Below are positions 18,764 to 26,410 of a DNA stretch of 64,000 nt, in pieces (within the stretch, counting starts at the first letter, position 1; every line of letters starts with the position of its first letter). The DNA is taken from the NCBI GenBank assembly GCA_030531205.1, contig JAUNOC010000002.1:124001-188000 (forward strand). The letters are read 5' to 3'. The DNA comes from Phascolarctobacterium sp. (lineage in GTDB: Bacteria; Bacillota; Negativicutes; Acidaminococcales; Acidaminococcaceae). The notes beneath the pieces were generated by a model that was not told the DNA's origin, did not search any database, and was given only the letters and a program-made list of their open reading frames with translations. The position numbers and the translations under genes are program-made.

Positions 18764-18955
18764 TGCGTAATGCGGAATTCGTAATGCGTAACTAATTAAG
18801 AATTATGAATGCAGGATGTTCCGATGATTAAATTTTAGTTTGTCAATTTATCAAAGACCAAAGACCAAATATGGTAAAAAGTTCCTGTGATTATAATCGG
18901 GAATTTTCGGCAAAGCCGAAAATTGTCCTTAATTGGTCTTTGACCTTTGTTCAAT
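18761..18955. repeat. two composite elements in tandem, locus F (dapB-asd gap)
   Basis: An array of TAGTGCG/TAATGCG words starts at the dapB stop and passes into AAGAATT-type words. A core, GTTCCGATGATTA, follows at 18818-18830. A second unit begins with CAAAGAC words (18851-18870), a core GTTCCTGTGATTA (18881-18893), a hairpin AATTTTCGGC-aaa-GCCGAAAATT (18902-18924) and an inverted array of GGTCTTT words (about 18933-18949) that mirrors its own left array. Confidence 0.78.
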
Positions 18956-18973
18956 TATTTATGGAGGTTATCT

Positions 18974-20005
18974 ATGAAAAAGTACAATGTTGCGATTTTA
19001 GGTGCTACGGGTGCGGTTGGTACGGAATTTTTGAAACTGATTGAGGAAAGAAATTTTCCTTTTAACAAGTTACGTCTTTTAGCGTCCAAGCGGAGCGCCG
19101 GCAAAGTGCTGAAGGTTTGTGGCAAGGATTATACAGTTGAGGAAGCAACCAAAGATTCTTTCAAAGGCATTGATATTGCCCTGTTTGCAGGCGGCAGCAT
19201 TTCCAAAGAATTTGCTCCCTATGCAGTTCAGGCAGGGGCAGTGGTAATTGACAACAGCAGTGCTTTCCGGATGGACCCGGATGTTCCCCTGATTGTGCCG
19301 GAGGTTAATCCTGAGGCAATTTTAGGGCATAAGGGCATAATTGCAAATCCTAATTGCTCAACAATCATTATGTGTATGGCATTGAAACCACTTTATGATT
19401 TAGCAAAAATTAAACGGGTGGTGGTCAGCACTTATCAGGCAGTTTCCGGGGCAGGTAAAGAAGGTATTGAAGAACTGGAGCGGCAAGTGGGTGAATATGT
19501 GGCCGGAAAACCTATGACGGCGGAACTTTTACCTACGGGCAGTATGCCAAAACATTATCCCATTGCCTTTAACCTCATACCTCAAATTGATATTTTCCTT
19601 GAGGACTTGTACACTAAAGAGGAATTGAAAATGGTGAACGAAACCCAAAAGATTTTCAACGATAAAAACTTTAAGGTTTCTGCTACCTGTGTCAGGGTGC
19701 CGGTGTACCGCAGTCACAGCGAAAGTGTGAATATTGAATTTGAACATGATTTGGATTTGGCAGAAATGCGTAAGGCCTTGGCGGCTTTCCCCGGTGTGCA
19801 GGTTTTGGATGATACAGTTAAACAGGAATACCCAATGCCCTTGTACACCAGCGAAAAGAATGACTGTTTCGTTGGCCGTTTGCGGCGGGACGATACCCGT
19901 CCAAATACTTTTAATCTTTGGGTTGTGGGTGACCAAATCCGTAAGGGCGCTGCGTTGAATACTCTGCAAATTGCAGAAGTTATGATAAAAAATCAATGGA
20001 TTTAA
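18974..20005 (+). CDS. asd: aspartate-semialdehyde dehydrogenase
   Basis: It reduces aspartyl phosphate to aspartate semialdehyde, the branch point to lysine/DAP and to homoserine. The NADP loop AILGATGAVGTEFLKL, the catalytic Cys in IANPNCSTIIM, the substrate-binding QAVSGAG and HSESVN are present. Start at ATG 18974 after TGGAGG, giving 343 residues; the frame opens 27 bp earlier without a usable ribosome site. It lies 9 bp before lysC. Confidence 0.97.
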   Translation: MKKYNVAILGATGAVGTEFLKLIEERNFPFNKLRLLASKRSAGKVLKVCGKDYTVEEATKDSFKGIDIALFAGGSISKEFAPYAVQAGAVVIDNSSAFRMDPDVPLIVPEVNPEAILGHKGIIANPNCSTIIMCMALKPLYDLAKIKRVVVSTYQAVSGAGKEGIEELERQVGEYVAGKPMTAELLPTGSMPKHYPIAFNLIPQIDIFLEDLYTKEELKMVNETQKIFNDKNFKVSATCVRVPVYRSHSESVNIEFEHDLDLAEMRKALAAFPGVQVLDDTVKQEYPMPLYTSEKNDCFVGRLRRDDTRPNTFNLWVVGDQIRKGAALNTLQIAEVMIKNQWI

Positions 20006-20014
20006 TGGGGTGAA

Positions 20015-21238
20015 ATGATGAAAATTATTGTTCAAAAATTTGGTGGTACCAGTGTTTCCACTTTGGAAAACAGAAAAGCAGTACTGCACAAAGTGCAACA
20101 GGCAATACAAAATGGTTACAGTCCTGTAGTTGTTGTTTCCGCTATGGGTCGCAAGGGTGATGCCTATGCTACAGACACACTTATTGACACACTAAAAGCA
20201 GAAAATCCCTCTGTAAGCAACAGGGAAATGGATATGCTGATGTGTTGCGGTGAATTGATTTCTTCTTGTATTATGACTGCCCATTTGCAACAAAATGGTA
20301 TTAAGGCAATGGCATTGACCGGGGGGCAGGCAGGCATTATTACGGATAGTGAATATGGGGCGGCCAGGATAAAAAATATCAAAACATCTAATTTGTTCCG
20401 GCTTTTGGAAGATGGTTTTGTACCTGTGGTTTGCGGTTTCCAAGGTGTTACTGAAAACAATGGTAATTTCACAACTTTAGGCAGGGGTGGCAGTGATACT
20501 ACTGCTGCGGCTTTAGGTGCTGCCCTCCATGCGGAATGTGTGGAAATATATACGGATGTGAACGGCATTATGACTGCTGACCCAAGAATTGTGAAGAATG
20601 CCAGCACTTTAGAAAATGTTTCCTATCAGGATGTGCAACAAATGGCAATTAATGGTGCCAAAGTAATTCATCCGAGGGCTGTGGAAATTGCTATGAGCAG
20701 TAATATTCCTTTAATTGTGAAGTCCACATTTACGGATGAGGCAGGAACTGTAATTAGCAATGACAGGTCTAACGGTAATATTGGTTCTGATGTGGAAATG
20801 AGTAACAAGATTGCCAGTGGCATTGCCAATATGGGTAATCTTGTGCAGTTTAGGGTTACGCTTAATGCCAAAGACGGGGCCGCAGGGCAGAAGGTCTTTC
20901 AGGATATTGCCAATGCCGGCATTTCTGTCAGCTTTTTGAATTTGTCTGAAAAAGAAGCCATGTTTGCTACTTTCAATGATGATGCGGATAAGACCTGTAA
21001 AGTGTTGGATACCAGTGGTTTTGAATATGTATGCAATAGAAACTGCGGTAAGGTTACAGTTATTTTAGCGGCACGCAGAGGAATGTACGGACTTATGGCA
21101 AGTTTTGTTACTGCCTTAAGTTCTGAAGGGATTGCTATTTTGCAGACCGTTGACAGTGATAATACAATCAGTGCAATTATCAAAGAGGATAATATTGAAA
21201 AGGCAGTAAGGGCGTTACATAAAGAATTTAAATTGTAA
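20015..21238 (+). CDS. lysC: aspartate kinase
   Basis: It phosphorylates aspartate, the first step of the aspartate family pathway. The N-terminal KFGGTSVSTLENR motif and GRGGSDTTAAAL are the kinase signatures. Two ACT domains occupy the C-terminal third (from about residue 265), so feedback control by lysine or threonine is expected. About 407 residues. Two adjacent ATG codons (20015, 20018) make the exact start uncertain by one residue. Downstream hom carries its own ACT domain. Confidence 0.95.
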   Translation: MMKIIVQKFGGTSVSTLENRKAVLHKVQQAIQNGYSPVVVVSAMGRKGDAYATDTLIDTLKAENPSVSNREMDMLMCCGELISSCIMTAHLQQNGIKAMALTGGQAGIITDSEYGAARIKNIKTSNLFRLLEDGFVPVVCGFQGVTENNGNFTTLGRGGSDTTAAALGAALHAECVEIYTDVNGIMTADPRIVKNASTLENVSYQDVQQMAINGAKVIHPRAVEIAMSSNIPLIVKSTFTDEAGTVISNDRSNGNIGSDVEMSNKIASGIANMGNLVQFRVTLNAKDGAAGQKVFQDIANAGISVSFLNLSEKEAMFATFNDDADKTCKVLDTSGFEYVCNRNCGKVTVILAARRGMYGLMASFVTALSSEGIAILQTVDSDNTISAIIKEDNIEKAVRALHKEFKL

Positions 21239-21246
21239 GGAGGGGA

Positions 21247-22140
21247 ATGATGCGAAATCCTTATTTTGGTCGTCTTTTAACGGCTATGGTTACTCCATTT
21301 TATGAAGATGGTGTAAATTTGGCTGCTGCAGGTGAATTGGCAGAATGGTTGCTGGCACATGGCAGTGATGGTTTGGTGGTTGAAGGCAGTACGGGCGAAG
21401 CGGCCGCCTTAACTAAAGAAGAAAAAGTTGCTATCTTGAAAGAAGTTGTAAATAAGGTTAGAGGCAGGGCAAAAGTTGTTGTGGGAGCAGGTACCAATGT
21501 TACTGCAGAAACCATTTATTTAGTAAAAACACTTGAACCTTACAGACCTGACGGTTTTCTGATTGTTGGACCTTATTACAATAAACCTACACAGGAAGGG
21601 TATTATCAGCATTTTGCCGCAGTGGCACAATCCACAAAACTTCCAATCATTGTTTATAATGTTCCTGGCCGTACAGGTTCCAATATTCTGCCCGCTACGG
21701 TGGCACGGCTGGCAAAGGATTTTAAGAACATAGTGGCCATTAAGGAAGCCGCAGGAAATGTGGCACAGGTGGCGGAATTGTATCAACTTTTACCCCGTGA
21801 TTTCACTATTTATAGCGGTGATGACGGGTTAATTCTTCCTTTTATGAGTGTGGGGGCAACCGGCTTGATTTCCGTATTGGGAAATATTAACGGTAAGATT
21901 TTACAAAATCTGATGCAGGCGTACGAAAACGGTAAAGTTGAGGATGCAAGAGAACTTAATGCTAAAATGCAACCTCTTGCCAAAGCCATGTTTATGGAAT
22001 CTAATCCTATTCCAATAAAATATGCAGTTACCAAAGTTACAGGTATTGATGTGGGAAAACCCCGTTTGCCATTGACACCCTTGAGCAAAGAGTTTTGTAA
22101 AAAAATGGATGATATTTTAAGAGAATATAAAATGATTTGA
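21247..22140 (+). CDS. dapA: 4-hydroxy-tetrahydrodipicolinate synthase DapA
   Basis: DapA condenses pyruvate with aspartate semialdehyde. The Schiff-base lysine is in VAIKEAAGN, the catalytic tyrosine in VYNVPGRTGSN, and the substrate loop is GSTGEAAAL. 297 residues, normal. AGGAGGGG precedes tandem ATG codons at 21247 and 21250. It forms the lysC-dapA part of an uninterrupted run asd-lysC-dapA-pepA. Confidence 0.97.
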   Translation: MMRNPYFGRLLTAMVTPFYEDGVNLAAAGELAEWLLAHGSDGLVVEGSTGEAAALTKEEKVAILKEVVNKVRGRAKVVVGAGTNVTAETIYLVKTLEPYRPDGFLIVGPYYNKPTQEGYYQHFAAVAQSTKLPIIVYNVPGRTGSNILPATVARLAKDFKNIVAIKEAAGNVAQVAELYQLLPRDFTIYSGDDGLILPFMSVGATGLISVLGNINGKILQNLMQAYENGKVEDARELNAKMQPLAKAMFMESNPIPIKYAVTKVTGIDVGKPRLPLTPLSKEFCKKMDDILREYKMI

Positions 22141-22162
22141 TGTAGCAAAAGGAGAAAGATTT

Positions 22163-23632
22163 ATGTTAAACAATTTAGAAATTAAATTAAAAAAAGGTAA
22201 AATTAATTTTGATGGAATTTTGTTATTCTTATGTAAGGAATGTGAAGCCCATTTGCAGATGGATGTTCTGCCAAAGCAGGCGGCTGCAACTTTACAGGCC
22301 TATTTGACAAAGAATAGGGAGTTCTTTAAAGTTGGTAAAATTGCCAACCTTACCTATGTTGAAGGTAAAAATTTGCAACAGATATTTGTGGTTGGTTGTG
22401 GGGAAGGCAAGGAATGTACTTCCCAAAATTTCCGTAAAAATGCCGGTGAAGTGGCAAGATTTATACAAAAACAAGGTGTAAAAAATATATTGCTCTATGC
22501 CCCCATTTTGAATAATCCTGTTCGTGGCAAGCATTTGCAAGCCATTGTGGAAGGAATGTATTTGGGCGTCTATGATTTTTCTGAATTTAAGACCGCTCTC
22601 AAGAAGAAAGATGTAATTACTTTCAATATTCAAACTACAATTAAGGATGCTGCAGATATTATTAAGAAAGCAACAATTATTGCAGAATCCGTATGTTTTG
22701 CCCGTAATTTGATTAACAGACCGGGCAATGTAGTTTATCCAGAAATTATGGCAAATTTTGCAAAGCAAGTTGCCAAAGAAAATAAATTGAAAATTGAGAT
22801 TTTAGATGAGAAAAAATTGCTTGCCAAAAAGATGAATGCTATTTGTGCTGTGGGTCAGGGCAGTGTTCACAAACCCCGCATGATTGTGCTTAAATATAAT
22901 GGTAATGGCAAAGCACCCTATACGGCTTATGTTGGCAAGGGTATTACTTTTGACAGCGGTGGCATTTCCATTAAACCTACTGATGGTATGGGGGAAATGA
23001 AAGATGACATGAGCGGTGCTGCAGATGTATTGGCAACCATTCGGGCAGTTGCACAATTAAAATTAAAAGTAAATTTGCTGGTAGTATTGGCTTGTGCGGA
23101 AAATATGCCCGGTGGCAATGCCCAAAGACCCGGTGATATTGTGAAAGCCGCCAATGGCAAGACCATTGAAGTAATCACAACGGATGCCGAAGGCAGAATG
23201 GTGCTTGCGGATGCAGTGTGGTATGCTTGTGAATTGGGTGCAACAAAAGTGGTGGATATTGCCACTTTGACTGGTGCGGCTATTATTGCCCTTGGTAGGG
23301 AAACCGCTGCTATTGTAGCAAACAATGACGAATTGGCTCAAAAGGTTATTGATGCAGGTAAAGCGGTTGGCGAATCTTACTGGCAATTACCAACTTTTGA
23401 AGAATATCATGAACTTATCAAGAGTCCGGTAGCAGATTTGAAAAATAGTGGTGGACGTAGCGGAGGAACTATTACCGGCGGACTGTTTATCGGTGAATTT
23501 ATCAAAAAAGGTGTGCAATGGGTTCATTTGGATATTGGCGGTACCAGTTTTGTTGATAGAACGCATGGATTTAAGCCACAGGGTGGCAGTGCTTTCGGGG
23601 TTATGACTTTGATTAAACTGGGAGAAAATTAA
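22163..23632 (+). CDS. pepA: leucyl aminopeptidase (M17 family)
   Basis: A cytosolic metallo-aminopeptidase of 489 residues. The C-terminal catalytic domain holds the metal and active-site blocks GKGITFDSGGISIKP (lysine and aspartate ligands), KDDMSGAAD and TTDAEGRMVLAD (the family usually has NTDAEGR). The N-terminal domain (1-170) is less conserved. An AAAGGAG ribosome site precedes the start. The stop overlaps the next gene's ATG by one base. Confidence 0.95.
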   Translation: MLNNLEIKLKKGKINFDGILLFLCKECEAHLQMDVLPKQAAATLQAYLTKNREFFKVGKIANLTYVEGKNLQQIFVVGCGEGKECTSQNFRKNAGEVARFIQKQGVKNILLYAPILNNPVRGKHLQAIVEGMYLGVYDFSEFKTALKKKDVITFNIQTTIKDAADIIKKATIIAESVCFARNLINRPGNVVYPEIMANFAKQVAKENKLKIEILDEKKLLAKKMNAICAVGQGSVHKPRMIVLKYNGNGKAPYTAYVGKGITFDSGGISIKPTDGMGEMKDDMSGAADVLATIRAVAQLKLKVNLLVVLACAENMPGGNAQRPGDIVKAANGKTIEVITTDAEGRMVLADAVWYACELGATKVVDIATLTGAAIIALGRETAAIVANNDELAQKVIDAGKAVGESYWQLPTFEEYHELIKSPVADLKNSGGRSGGTITGGLFIGEFIKKGVQWVHLDIGGTSFVDRTHGFKPQGGSAFGVMTLIKLGEN

Positions 23633-24468
23633 TGTCATTGGAAATAGTTGCTTTCGTAGGACCAAGCGGTACGGGTAAAAGCCATCGTGCCATCAGTGTT
23701 GCTTATCAAAACAAATGTGATGGTATTATTGATGACGGACTTTTGATTAAAGGTACTAAGATTTTAGCAGGATTCTCCGCAAAAAACGAGGATAACAAAA
23801 TACAGGCCGTTAAACGGGCAATTTTTGTTGATGATGCTCATGCCAATGAGGTGCGTTTTGCTTTGCAAAATAGTGGTATTAGCCGGCTTTTGGTTATTGC
23901 CACCAGTGACCACATGATTGAGAGAATCCGTGAAAAATTGTCTTTGCCTGTCCCTGTTAAAACAGTTTATATTAACGAAATAGCGACTAAATCAGAGATA
24001 AAACATGCCAAATATTCTCGGATGCAGGAAGGGAAGCATATTGTTCCTGTTCCTTCTGTGGAACTAAAACCCCATTTTACTGGTTATTTTGCAGATTTGC
24101 CGTATAATATCTTTTCTGGTGATAAAAAAGAAGGGCATTTGGATGCCAACTGTTCCATAGTAAGACCAAACTTCAGTTTCTATGGTAAATTACTTATTGC
24201 TGATACGGTGCTACAGGATATTGTGAACATTGTTTTTGAAGATAACCCAGAGATTAAGAAAGTTACGGATATACGTATCCGCCGCCGTAGTGATGGCAAT
24301 AAGGGAATTACAATATTAGTGGAAGTAATCATTTATTATGGTAGCAAGATTAGGGAGGTCATCCGAGATTTTCAAAACAAAATTAAGACCTATGCTGAAT
24401 TCATGACCGGCTTACAAGTTTTGAATGTGAATGTATCGGTAAGAAATTTGGCAATGAGGGAAAATTAG
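23632..24468 (+). CDS. P-loop NTPase fused to an Asp23/Gls24-like domain
   Basis: 278 residues. The N-terminus is a P-loop domain with Walker A GPSGTGKS (residues 10-17) and a likely Walker B at RAIFVDDAH (about 63-71). From about residue 180 to the end the sequence reads as an Asp23/Gls24 domain: GKLLIADTVLQDIV, VEVIIYYG, then MTGLQVLNVNVSVRNL. Asp23 proteins in Gram-positives associate with the membrane or envelope stress. The function of the fusion is unknown; coupling of nucleotide binding to envelope sensing is speculation. The start overlaps the pepA stop (TAATG). The TAG stop lies in the first 7-bp word of locus G. Confidence 0.75.
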   Translation: MSLEIVAFVGPSGTGKSHRAISVAYQNKCDGIIDDGLLIKGTKILAGFSAKNEDNKIQAVKRAIFVDDAHANEVRFALQNSGISRLLVIATSDHMIERIREKLSLPVPVKTVYINEIATKSEIKHAKYSRMQEGKHIVPVPSVELKPHFTGYFADLPYNIFSGDKKEGHLDANCSIVRPNFSFYGKLLIADTVLQDIVNIVFEDNPEIKKVTDIRIRRRSDGNKGITILVEVIIYYGSKIREVIRDFQNKIKTYAEFMTGLQVLNVNVSVRNLAMREN

Positions 24469-24660
24469 GTTTCAGGTGTGAGGTGTCAGGTTAGAGGAAA
24501 AGTTAGCATAAAGCGAACCCCTGCGTCCCCTTGCGAGGGGAAGAGAGCCACGAAGTGGCGAAGGGGTAGTTTGCGTAGCAAGTTGGTATGGTGGGGAATG
24601 AGTAGAAAAGTAGGTTTTGAAAAAATATTTTTTTCGTAACCTACTTTTTGCTTTTTTTTG
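24465..24660. repeat. heptad array plus hairpin-rich payload, locus G1
   Basis: Words ATTAGGT, TTCAGGT and variants (24465-24499) start at the stop of the P-loop/Asp23 gene. The following DNA contains small hairpins, CCCCTTGCGAGGGG (24529-24542) and GCCACGAAGTGGC (24547-24559), and the word GAGTAGAAAAGTAG, also present at locus A. It ends in a terminator. No core is visible. Confidence 0.6.
24609..24660 (+). terminator. probable rho-independent terminator after the dapA-pepA run
   Basis: AGTAGGTT (24609-24616) pairs with AACCTACT (24638-24645); an inner A-rich/T-rich stretch also pairs. A T-rich tail follows. It lies 140 nt after the last gene of the run. Confidence 0.65.
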
Positions 24661-24688
24661 GACTCCTTTTATATATAGAGGGAAAATA

Positions 24689-24963
24689 TAATGCGTAATG
24701 CGTAATTCGCAATGCGTAATTATGGTAGGGATGTTCCTGTGATTAGAATTAGGTTTCAGGTGTGCGGGGTTATGCGAACCCTCGTCCTCCCATAAAGGGG
24801 CAAAAGTAAATGAAAAGTTAAAAATTAAAAATGAAAAATTACGGTAATATGTTCCGTTGATTATAATTGGGAATTTTCGGCTTTGCCGAAAATTGACCAT
24901 AATTTACAACTTTTAATTTATAATTTTTAATTTTGTTATGGGTGGTGGGGTGAGCAATTAGGA
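24689..24963. repeat. composite element with a second element nested inside it, locus G2
   Basis: The outer element has a TAATGCG array (24689-24723), core GTTCCTGTGATTA (24733-24745), and payload ending in CCCATAAAGGGG (24789-24800). The payload resumes at 24935 with GGTGGGGTGAGCAATTAGG, as in uninterrupted locus C. Between lies a complete second unit (about 24805-24934): AAATTAA-type array, core GTTCCGTTGATTA (24851-24863), hairpin AATTTTCGGC-ttt-GCCGAAAATT, and an inverted TTTTAAT-type array. Confidence 0.8.
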
Positions 24964-24974
24964 TGTCGCTAATG

Positions 24975-25272
24975 AAAAGATAAAAACTTAAAACTTAAAG
25001 TTATGGTAAGTTGTTCCTGTGATTAGAATTAGGTTTCAGGAAAGTTGGCATTGAGTGTACCTCCCTCTTTTGAGGGAGGGGGACCGACTCAGTTTTTAAG
25101 TAGTCGGTGGAGGGAGTGATTAGGCGGTGACAATGTTTCTGCGTAATCCGCACCCCCAGTCGCCTTTCCTTGTTCCTTTAGGCGCCAGCCCCCGCAAGGG
25201 CGGGGGCTATTGTACAGTTAGAAGTTGTAAGTTAGAAGTTATAAATTAAAGGTAAATAGTTCCTGTGATTAA
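24975..25272. repeat. further element copies, locus G3/G4
   Basis: AACTTAA words (24986-25003) precede core GTTCCTGTGATTA (25013-25025). The centre carries CCCTCTTTTGAGGG (25064-25077) and a GC-rich hairpin AGCCCCCGC-AAG-GCGGGGGCT (about 25187-25208). A new array of GTTAGAA/GTTATAA words (25217-25249) and a core (25259-25271) follow. Confidence 0.72.
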
Positions 25273-25290
25273 TCTTCATTCCTTTGTCGC

Positions 25291-25430
25291 AGGCAGGGAA
25301 ATACCTGAATTTTCTGAGGGAAATTCAGGTATTTCCCCAGTTTAGAATTTTACCGGACTTTTTCTCTTTGTTGTTGCAAGTCGGGAAATTGGGTAATTAT
25401 CCAAGGGAAATTACCCAATTTCCCTGTTTT
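25291..25430 (+). repeat. tandem pair of perfect hairpins with different stems
   Basis: Hairpin 1: arms 25296-25312 and 25321-25337, 17 bp perfect, 8-nt loop. Hairpin 2: arms 25383-25398 and 25409-25424, 16 bp perfect, 10-nt loop, followed by a T-rich tail. Both stems start GGGAAAT and end ATTTCCC. Both loops lead into AGGGAAATT, and both are preceded by similar TGT(C/T)GCA(G/A)G sequence, yet their inner arms differ with both sides changed together. They look like duplicated structures kept by selection. There is no convincing reading frame. Confidence 0.75.
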
Positions 25431-25486
25431 TATTTTTGCTTCGCTTTTAACTCATCGTTGAAAAGTATTTAGAACAGCAAAATCTC

Positions 25487-25535
25487 AATTTCAAAATGGC
25501 GACATTTTGATATAAAATGTCGCCATTTTGAAATT
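25487..25535. repeat. perfect 22-bp inverted repeat
   Basis: Arms 25487-25508 and 25514-25535 are exact reverse complements around the 5-nt spacer GATAT. The stem includes TGGCGACATTTT. No T run follows directly, so it is not an ordinary terminator. It is in gene-free DNA between the dap/pepA run and the minus-strand hydF group. Confidence 0.85.
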
Positions 25536-25589
25536 AACTTTTCACGATTTTTTCAGTTTTGAATGAGAGAATTTTTTTTGAAATGATTT

Positions 25590-25845
25590 GATAAGTTAAA
25601 AGCGAAAAACTTAAAACTTAAAGTTTGGGAATGCTTCGCATAATGCAAAAACACCCGTCTGCCCCTGTGTTCCTGTGGGCAGCCACCCTCTTTAGAAAGA
25701 GGGAAAAAAGTTCGCATAGTGTGGAGTTTTCCCCACACCCTTTTATTCCCTCTCCCCAAGGATAGGGTCAGTTCGCATTATGCGGACTTTTTTATTTTAA
25801 TCAATGGAACATATTACCATCATTTCTAATTTCTAATTACTTCAA
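25590..25845. repeat. composite element, locus H
   Basis: AACTTAA words (about 25603-25625) form the left edge. The centre has CCCTCTTTAGAAAGAGGG (25688-25705) and a terminator-like GTTCGCAT-TATGCGGAC hairpin with T run (25770-25795). The inverted core TAATCAATGGAAC is at 25798-25810. The right array, TTTCTAA-type (25822-25839), reaches the stop codon of the minus-strand gene at 25837. Confidence 0.7.
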
Positions 25846-26196
25846 CGGTGTATTTAAAGAATCTGCCTGCTCGAAGATGAAAGCAGGGGATGGATAGACG
25901 AAAAGGCAATACTGAAAATCCGTGGTTTCTGTGGCAAAACGTTTGCGCAAGCAGAAATCTGTCTTTTCTTCAAAATCAATTAAATTGTCTTTATTAATGT
26001 CCGCATCCCTTACAAGAACCAAGAGATAAGGTTTTGCTTCCGGGGCATCTTCCGGCAGTTGGTTTCTGTCCGTTGGGAGCACGGGCATAATTTGTAAATC
26101 GCCAATGGGCTGGTCGTTTTCATTCAATAGACGAGCCCGATAAACATTATCGTATAATGTTCTTGCTAATTTAACGGAATACGCTTGTTTACTCAT
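25837..26196 (-). CDS. small hypothetical protein with an EF-hand-like loop
   Basis: 119 residues, family not recognised. The stretch RDADINKDNLIDFEEKTDF (about 64-82) fits an EF-hand loop with ligand positions D-x-N-x-D-N-x-I-D-x-x-E, so calcium binding is possible. Only one such loop is seen. There is no signal peptide or membrane segment, so a cytosolic protein is likely. GAGGTG lies 7 bp before the ATG at 26196. The TAA stop (25837-25839) is inside the terminal 7-bp array of locus H. It follows hydF on the same strand. Confidence 0.7.
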   Translation of the reverse strand: MSKQAYSVKLARTLYDNVYRARLLNENDQPIGDLQIMPVLPTDRNQLPEDAPEAKPYLLVLVRDADINKDNLIDFEEKTDFCLRKRFATETTDFQYCLFVYPSPAFIFEQADSLNTPLK

Positions 26197-26261
26197 TTTT
26201 TCACCTCATAAAATATTTTTATTTATTTTAGCATAAAGAAATGTATTTATCAATAAAATTT

Positions 26262-26410
26262 AGTTTCAGGTGTCAGGTTCAGGGTAAAGGAATTAGGGAA
26301 ATAAAAGGCGTAAAGCGTAGGGCGTAAGGCATAGGGATGGCAATATGTTCCTGTGATTAAAACATAATCAACGGAACATCATACCACAATTACTCATTAC
26401 TAATTACTCA
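26262..26410. repeat. minimal composite element, locus I (hydF downstream gap)
   Basis: The clearest small copy. Core GTTCCTGTGATTA (26347-26359) and inverted core TAATCAACGGAAC (26365-26377) are only 5 bp apart. On the left are arrays of GGTGTCA-type (26268-26288) and GGCGTAA-type (26308-26336) words. On the right a TTACTCA/TTACTAA array reaches the hydF stop codon (26404-26406). Confidence 0.82.

Noticed and set aside
24472-24900. 142-codon minus-strand frame
   Set aside because: It spans heptad arrays, a terminator and two cores; the translation is repeat-derived and low complexity.
25284-25472. 62-codon frame over the tandem hairpins
   Set aside because: Its apparent regularity comes from the inverted repeats; no start signal or protein-like composition.
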